DNA from: Acidimicrobiia bacterium
GTDB taxonomy: Bacteria; Actinomycetota; Acidimicrobiia; Acidimicrobiales; CATQHL01
Length of the DNA stretch: 9,480 nucleotides
Direction: 5' to 3'
Assembly: GCA_021296435.1 (NCBI GenBank)
Contig: JAGWAK010000050.1
Span: forward strand, 1 to 9,480
In this document: one piece after another, positions 5,782 through 9,480 of the stretch
Layout: each line of letters begins with the position of its first letter
How positions within the stretch are numbered: the first letter of the stretch is position 1
Notes under the pieces: generated by a model
The model's input: the letters and a program-made list of their open reading frames with translations, nothing else
Databases searched by the model: none
What the model was told of the DNA's origin: nothing
Position numbers and translations under genes: made by a program

Positions 5782-5864
5782 TCCCGACAGCCCGCGCTTG
5801 TGCGGGCCGATTCCAACTCTTGCGTGTGATTCCGCGTCATCGTCTCTGCGTTGCCGGGATCAGG
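5782..5864 (-). promoter_or_regulatory. Candidate S15-type structured leader of rpsO
   Basis: Read on the minus strand, TCCCGGCA (5859-5852) can pair with TGTCGGGA (5789-5782), giving eight base pairs with one G-U. The second strand contains the GGGA bases next to the rpsO start. Immediately adjacent, GCCCGC (5790-5795) and GCGGGC (5802-5807) form a 6-bp hairpin with a 6-base loop, so the two helices could stack. S15 is known to repress its own mRNA through different leader folds in different phyla. The pairing is seen in the sequence; the regulation is inferred. Confidence 0.45.
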
Positions 5865-6794
5865 CTAGCGGTCCGGGGGTCCCGCTCCACCACCGGCCGG
5901 GCCGGGCCGCCGCGGCCGATTCTCCGCAGCCAGCACGACCACCGGCTGGAGCGCCTCACCGCGGCGTTCGCACATCGCCAGGAGCGATCCCGACTCGTCG
6001 AGCACGGCCCAGGGACCCTCGCCCTGCAGTCCTGTGGCCGGGAGACGCCGGCCCTGGGCGACGGCCCGGGCACCCGCCTCGGGCACCGTGAGGGGGTCGT
6101 AGTCCCGCACACCGGTCGCCGGTGCCAGGACTTCCAGGCGCTCCAGCGGACGCGCCTCGGACTCCGTGAACGATCCGACGGCGGTCCGGCGCAGCGTTGC
6201 CAGGTGCGCGCCTCCTCCCAGCGCGGCGCCCCAGTCGGCGGCGAGTGTCCGGACGTAGGTACCCGACGAACAGGTCAGCGTCACCGTCGCACGGGGCCGG
6301 TCCCCGGCGCTGAAGCCGGTCATCGCCAAGCTCTCGACTCGGACCGTGCGAGGCTCCCGGGGCACGGTCAGCCCTTCCCGCGCCAGTTCGTGCAGGCGCC
6401 GCCCACCCACCTTCACCGCGGAGACCATCGGCGGGATCTGCTGGATCTCGCCGACGAAGGCGACCGCCGCCGCACGGGCGCGGGCCTCGGTCAAATCCGA
6501 CATGTCCCAGGTGTCGACCACGCTGCCGGCGGCATCGCATGTGTCGGTGGCGGCGCCGAAGACGACCGTGGCCTGGTACGTCTTGCCGAGCGCGGTGACG
6601 TAGCGGAGCAGGCGGGTGGCCCGCCCCACGCCGAGGATCAGCACGCCCGTGGCGTCGGGATCCAGCGTGCCGGCATGACCCACCTTTCCGATGCCGAGCA
6701 GGCGCCGCGCCCGCGCCACCACATCGTGGGAGGTGCATCCCGGCTCCTTGTCGATCACCGCGAAGCCGTCGCGGTACCGACCCTGGTCGTTCAC
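5865..6794 (-). CDS. truB: tRNA pseudouridine(55) synthase TruB
   Basis: TruB converts U55 in the T-loop of elongator tRNAs to pseudouridine. The 309-residue protein shows DGFAVIDKEPGCTSHDVV (9-26), GKVGHAGTLDPDATGVL (36-52) with catalytic Asp45, GKTYQA (70-75), IPPMVSAVKVGGRRLHELA (120-138) and CSSGTYVRTLAADWG (175-189), followed by LRRTAVGSF (201-209). The C-terminal region (about 240-285) is consistent with the PUA-like extension seen in many TruB proteins, and the last 20 residues are a Pro/Gly/Arg tail. The start is GTG at 6794, overlapping the rbfA stop by four bases (GTGA), which indicates translational coupling. The ribF gene that commonly follows truB in actinobacteria is missing here. 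Confidence 0.97.
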   Translation of the reverse strand: MNDQGRYRDGFAVIDKEPGCTSHDVVARARRLLGIGKVGHAGTLDPDATGVLILGVGRATRLLRYVTALGKTYQATVVFGAATDTCDAAGSVVDTWDMSDLTEARARAAAVAFVGEIQQIPPMVSAVKVGGRRLHELAREGLTVPREPRTVRVESLAMTGFSAGDRPRATVTLTCSSGTYVRTLAADWGAALGGGAHLATLRRTAVGSFTESEARPLERLEVLAPATGVRDYDPLTVPEAGARAVAQGRRLPATGLQGEGPWAVLDESGSLLAMCERRGEALQPVVVLAAENRPRRPGPAGGGAGPPDR

Positions 6795-7207
6795 CGCCCC
6801 GCAGCGTCGCCGCCGGCAACCTCTGGCGGGGGTTCGGTCGCCTCGCCGGCCTCCTCCCGCAGGCTGCGCAGGATCTCCTCCACCCTGGCCCCGGCACGCA
6901 TGCCCTCGTCGGGGTGGAACCGCAGGGCAGGCACCCGGCGCACGTGCGCCTGACGGCCCACCGCCGACTGGAGGCGACGCCGGTGGCGCGCCAGTGTCTC
7001 CGCCGCAGCCGCCTCCACCTCGACGTCCAGGTCGACCGTGGAGAAATAGACGTCGGCGAACGCCAGGTCGCGGTCCACCTCCACCCCGGTGATGGTCACA
7101 AACGTCAGCCGGTCGTCGGCGATTCGGGCGAGCTCGTCCGCCAGGATCTCCCGCAGCAACTCGCCCAGCCGGTCCCCCCGGGCGTAGCCGCGCCGCCGGG
7201 TGGACAT
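6791..7207 (-). CDS. rbfA: 30S ribosome-binding factor RbfA
   Basis: RbfA binds the immature 30S subunit near helix 1 of 16S rRNA and aids late maturation and cold growth. The 138-residue protein has the family's KH-like fold pattern: GDRLGELLREILADELARI (11-29), LTFVTITGVEVDRDLAFADVYFS (34-56) and VGRQAHVRRVPALRFHPDEG (83-102), then a helix containing RVEEILRSL (108-116). The last 20 residues form a Pro/Ala/Gly-rich tail. The ATG at 7207 is one base after the stop of the DUF503 gene, with GGAGG nine bases upstream inside that gene. The 3' end overlaps the truB start, so the three genes are closely coupled. Confidence 0.95.
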   Translation of the reverse strand: MSTRRRGYARGDRLGELLREILADELARIADDRLTFVTITGVEVDRDLAFADVYFSTVDLDVEVEAAAAETLARHRRRLQSAVGRQAHVRRVPALRFHPDEGMRAGARVEEILRSLREEAGEATEPPPEVAGGDAAGR

Positions 7208-7208
7208 G

Positions 7209-7508
7209 TCAGTCGGCCTCCAGCCAGTAGCGGCGCGCCTCGATCACCTCGATGTCGGCCTGTGCCCACACGTAGCGCTCCACATCGTCCAGCAGGTGTC
7301 CGAGGACCGCGGTCGAGCCGCTGACCGCGGCGACGCCGAGTCCGGCCCGCTGCCAGAGATCCTGATGGTCCACCTCCGCGACCGACACCCCGAAGCGGCG
7401 CTGCAGCCTCTCCAGGATGGGGCGAAGCACCGATCGCTTCTCTTTCAGCGACCGGCAGCCGGGCAGGCGCACATCCAGGATCATCGCCGCCACGGTCGCC
7501 TCGATCAC
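7209..7508 (-). CDS. DUF503 (YlxP-like) family protein
   Basis: A 99-residue cytoplasmic protein of the DUF503 family, which typically sits between infB and rbfA. Its role is not established; the constant position suggests a link to translation or ribosome assembly. The family signature is clear: ILDVRLPGCRSLKEKRSVLR (9-28), RRFGVSVAEVDHQDLWQRA (37-55) and LGVAAVSG (57-64). The start is taken as GTG at 7508, because GGGAGG lies 5 bases upstream and the N-terminus then matches the usual family length. A longer frame from 7613 would overlap infB and lacks homology in its extra 35 residues. It is 17 bases after infB and 1 base before rbfA. Confidence 0.9.
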   Translation of the reverse strand: MIEATVAAMILDVRLPGCRSLKEKRSVLRPILERLQRRFGVSVAEVDHQDLWQRAGLGVAAVSGSTAVLGHLLDDVERYVWAQADIEVIEARRYWLEAD

Positions 7509-7525
7509 GCCGACCTCCCGCCGAC

Positions 7526-9480
7526 TCAGGTGGGAAGGACCTCGCGCTCCTCGTACGTCTCGATGACGTCGCCCGACTTGAGGTCCTGGAAGTTCGATAG
7601 GCCGACGCCGCACTCGAATCCGGACCGCACCTCGGGAACGTCGTCCTTGAACCGCCGGAGCGAGCGGATATCGCCCTTCCAGATGACGGTTCCCTCGCGC
7701 AGGAAGCGCACCTTCGAACCCCGGGCGATGGCGCCGTGCTGCACGTAGCAGCCCGCCACCGCGCCCACGCCGCGGATCCGGAACACCTCGCGCACCTCGG
7801 CCTCGCCGGTAACGTGCTCCTCGTAGCTGGGGGCCAGCATGCCCAGCAGCGCAGCCTGGACGTCATCGATGATCTGGTAGATCACCTCGTAGGTGCGGAT
7901 CTCCACCTGTTCGGTGTCCGCCAGCGCCCGGGCCTTGCGGTCCGGCCGGACGTTGAAGCCGATGATCGTGGCACCGGCGGTGGCGGCCAGCTGGATGTCG
8001 TTCTCGGAGACGGCGCCGACGGCCCGGTGCACGAAAACCATCTTCACGTCTTCGCGCTCGATCTTGCGCAGCGCGTCGATCACCGCTTCGAGCGAGCCGT
8101 TCATATCGGCCTTCACGATGAGTTTCAGAGTGGCCGTCTCGCCCGCCTGGATCTCCTGGAAGATGTCCTCAAGACGGCCCCCTCCGGCTACGACCGACAG
8201 GTCGCGGCCCAGGCTGGCGATCCGCTGCCAGTGCTCGCGGGTGCTCGCCACCCGCGCCGCCACCTTCTCGTTCGGCGCCACCACGAACGTCGCTCCGGCA
8301 ACCGCGACAGCCGACAGGCCGAGCACGCGAATCGGCGTGCCGGGGCCGGCCTCGCTCACCTGCTCGCCGCGGTCGTTGATGAGGGCCCGCACGCGGCCCC
8401 ATGCCGCGCCCGCCACGACCGGCTCCCCGACGCGCAGGCAGCCGTCCTGAACCAGCAGGGTGGCCACCGGTCCACGGCCCACATCCAGGTGGGACTCCAG
8501 AACCACGCCCTCGGCCCGACCGCTCGCGTGAGCCTGCAGTTCCTCCAGCTCGGCGACGACCAGGATGTGCTCCAGCAACTCGTCGATACCGAGGTTCTCG
8601 AGCGCGGAGACCTCCACCGTCACGGTGTTGCCGCCCCACTGCTCGGGAACCAGGTCGTGTTCGGCGAGTTGCTGCATCACACGGCTGGGGTTGGCGTTGG
8701 GCCTGTCGATCTTGTTCACCGCCACCACGATCGGCACCTCGGCGGCCTGGGCGTGGCTGATGGCCTCGACCGTCTGGGGCATCACGCCGTCATCGGCCGC
8801 CACGACCAGGACCACGATGTCGGTGGCTTCGGCGCCGCGCGCCCGCATGGCCGTGAAGGCCTCATGGCCCGGTGTGTCGATGAACGTGATCCGGTGACCG
8901 TTCTTGCGCACCTGGTAGGCCCCGATGTGCTGCGTGATCCCGCCCGCCTCACCCGCCACGACGTCGGCGTTGCGGATCTGGTCCAGCAGCTTGGTCTTGC
9001 CGTGGTCGACGTGGCCCATCACCGTCACGACGGGGGGACGCTCACTGACCTCGGCCTCGTCGTCGCGCTCGACGACCAGTAGCGCCTGCAGTTCGGTTTC
9101 CTTCTCCTCACCAGGATCCACCAGCCGGATCTCCACCCCCAGGTCGGCGGCAAAGAGTTCGATCATCTCGTCGGCCAGGGACTGCGTGGCGGTCACCATC
9201 TCGCCGTTCTGCAGCAGGAAACGCACGACGTCGGCGGCGGTGCGGCTGAGCTTCGGCCCGAGTTCCTGGGGGGTGGAGAGTCGTTCCACGACCACCTCGC
9301 CCTCCGGAACCGGCGCGTTCTCGGGGGTGTAGGTGGGGGCGTCGACCGGCCTCAGCTCCTGGACGAGACGGCGGCTGCGGCGGGTCTTCCGGCGACGGTG
9401 AGGCTGGCGCGCCAGGCCGCCACGTCCCGGCCCCCGATTCCCCGGTGGCCCGCCGGGCGCGCCACCCGGGGGGCGCGGCG
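7526..9480 (-). CDS. infB: Translation initiation factor IF-2 (5' end off the window)
   Basis: IF-2 is the GTPase that brings initiator fMet-tRNA to the 30S subunit and promotes subunit joining. The C-terminal 650 residues are visible and the frame remains open to the right edge, so the N-terminus is missing. Going from the edge: a Gly/Pro/Arg-rich linker (9480 to about 9402), a basic segment RRKTRRSRR (9394-9368), the IF2 N-domain beginning near VVVERLSTPQELGPKLSRTA, then the GTPase core with G1 GHVDHGKT (9016-8993), GGITQHIGAY, G3 DTPGHEAF near 8878 and G4 NKID (8716-8705). Domains II, III and IV follow, including ADMNGSLEA and the C-terminal GGTVIWKG-like region, to the TGA at 7528-7526. 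A GTG at 9295 lies inside the conserved region and is not the real start. Confidence 0.97.
   Translation of the reverse strand, partial: PRPPGGAPGGPPGNRGPGRGGLARQPHRRRKTRRSRRLVQELRPVDAPTYTPENAPVPEGEVVVERLSTPQELGPKLSRTAADVVRFLLQNGEMVTATQSLADEMIELFAADLGVEIRLVDPGEEKETELQALLVVERDDEAEVSERPPVVTVMGHVDHGKTKLLDQIRNADVVAGEAGGITQHIGAYQVRKNGHRITFIDTPGHEAFTAMRARGAEATDIVVLVVAADDGVMPQTVEAISHAQAAEVPIVVAVNKIDRPNANPSRVMQQLAEHDLVPEQWGGNTVTVEVSALENLGIDELLEHILVVAELEELQAHASGRAEGVVLESHLDVGRGPVATLLVQDGCLRVGEPVVAGAAWGRVRALINDRGEQVSEAGPGTPIRVLGLSAVAVAGATFVVAPNEKVAARVASTREHWQRIASLGRDLSVVAGGGRLEDIFQEIQAGETATLKLIVKADMNGSLEAVIDALRKIEREDVKMVFVHRAVGAVSENDIQLAATAGATIIGFNVRPDRKARALADTEQVEIRTYEVIYQIIDDVQAALLGMLAPSYEEHVTGEAEVREVFRIRGVGAVAGCYVQHGAIARGSKVRFLREGTVIWKGDIRSLRRFKDDVPEVRSGFECGVGLSNFQDLKSGDVIETYEEREVLPT

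Noticed and set aside
7509..7613. An N-terminal extension of the DUF503 gene overlapping infB
   Set aside because: The extra residues show no homology, and a GGGAGG site sits just before the GTG at 7508, which fits the family length.
7105..7866. Other minus-strand frames of 150 to 310 codons overlapping infB, rbfA, truB and pnp
   Set aside because: They are alternative-frame readings of the same genes, rich in Arg/Pro/Gly, with no independent start signals or motifs.

Overview
The window is high-GC DNA from a bacterium that looks like an actinobacterium, possibly of the Acidimicrobiia type. The signs are GC-rich third codon positions, GTG starts, and the gene order infB - DUF503 - rbfA - truB - rpsO - pnp - dapB. 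Taxonomy is an inference from gene content and composition; no rRNA is present. Every supported gene is on the minus strand, so transcription runs from the right edge (9480) to the left edge (1).

Right half (9480 to 5509): a compact translation and ribosome-maturation block. It holds infB (5' end off the window; Gly/Pro/Arg-rich N-terminal linker and complete GTPase core visible), a DUF503/YlxP-family gene, rbfA, truB (overlapping rbfA by 4 bases) and rpsO. The rpsO leader (5782-5864) can form an 8-bp helix that covers the Shine-Dalgarno bases, next to a GC-rich hairpin; this resembles an S15 autoregulatory leader. The rpsO-pnp gap holds three small perfect hairpins in a row just upstream of a good pnp ribosome binding site.

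Middle (5388 to 1893): pnp, a full PNPase (two RNase PH domains, KH, S1) with an unusual tail of about 115 residues made largely of Arg/Asp/Gly repeats. A 184-bp gap with several small repeats follows, then dapB (lysine/diaminopimelate pathway).

Left part (1892 to 1): an accessory-looking stretch. After dapB come two adjacent hairpins, then a decayed 3' fragment resembling the C-terminus of a glycine betaine/proline ABC transporter substrate-binding protein, then a complete SURF1-family gene (cytochrome oxidase assembly, which suggests aerobic respiration). Past SURF1 are a hairpin and a non-coding stretch with a 36-bp imperfect direct repeat (72-bp spacing). Last is the start of an unrecognised gene driven by an AT-rich, near-consensus promoter placed so that the mRNA would be leaderless.

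The most notable points are the candidate rpsO and pnp leader structures, the repetitive PNPase tail, the transporter remnant, and the strong leaderless promoter before the unknown gene. No mobile element, CRISPR array, tRNA or rRNA was seen, and no wholly new multi-gene system could be supported.
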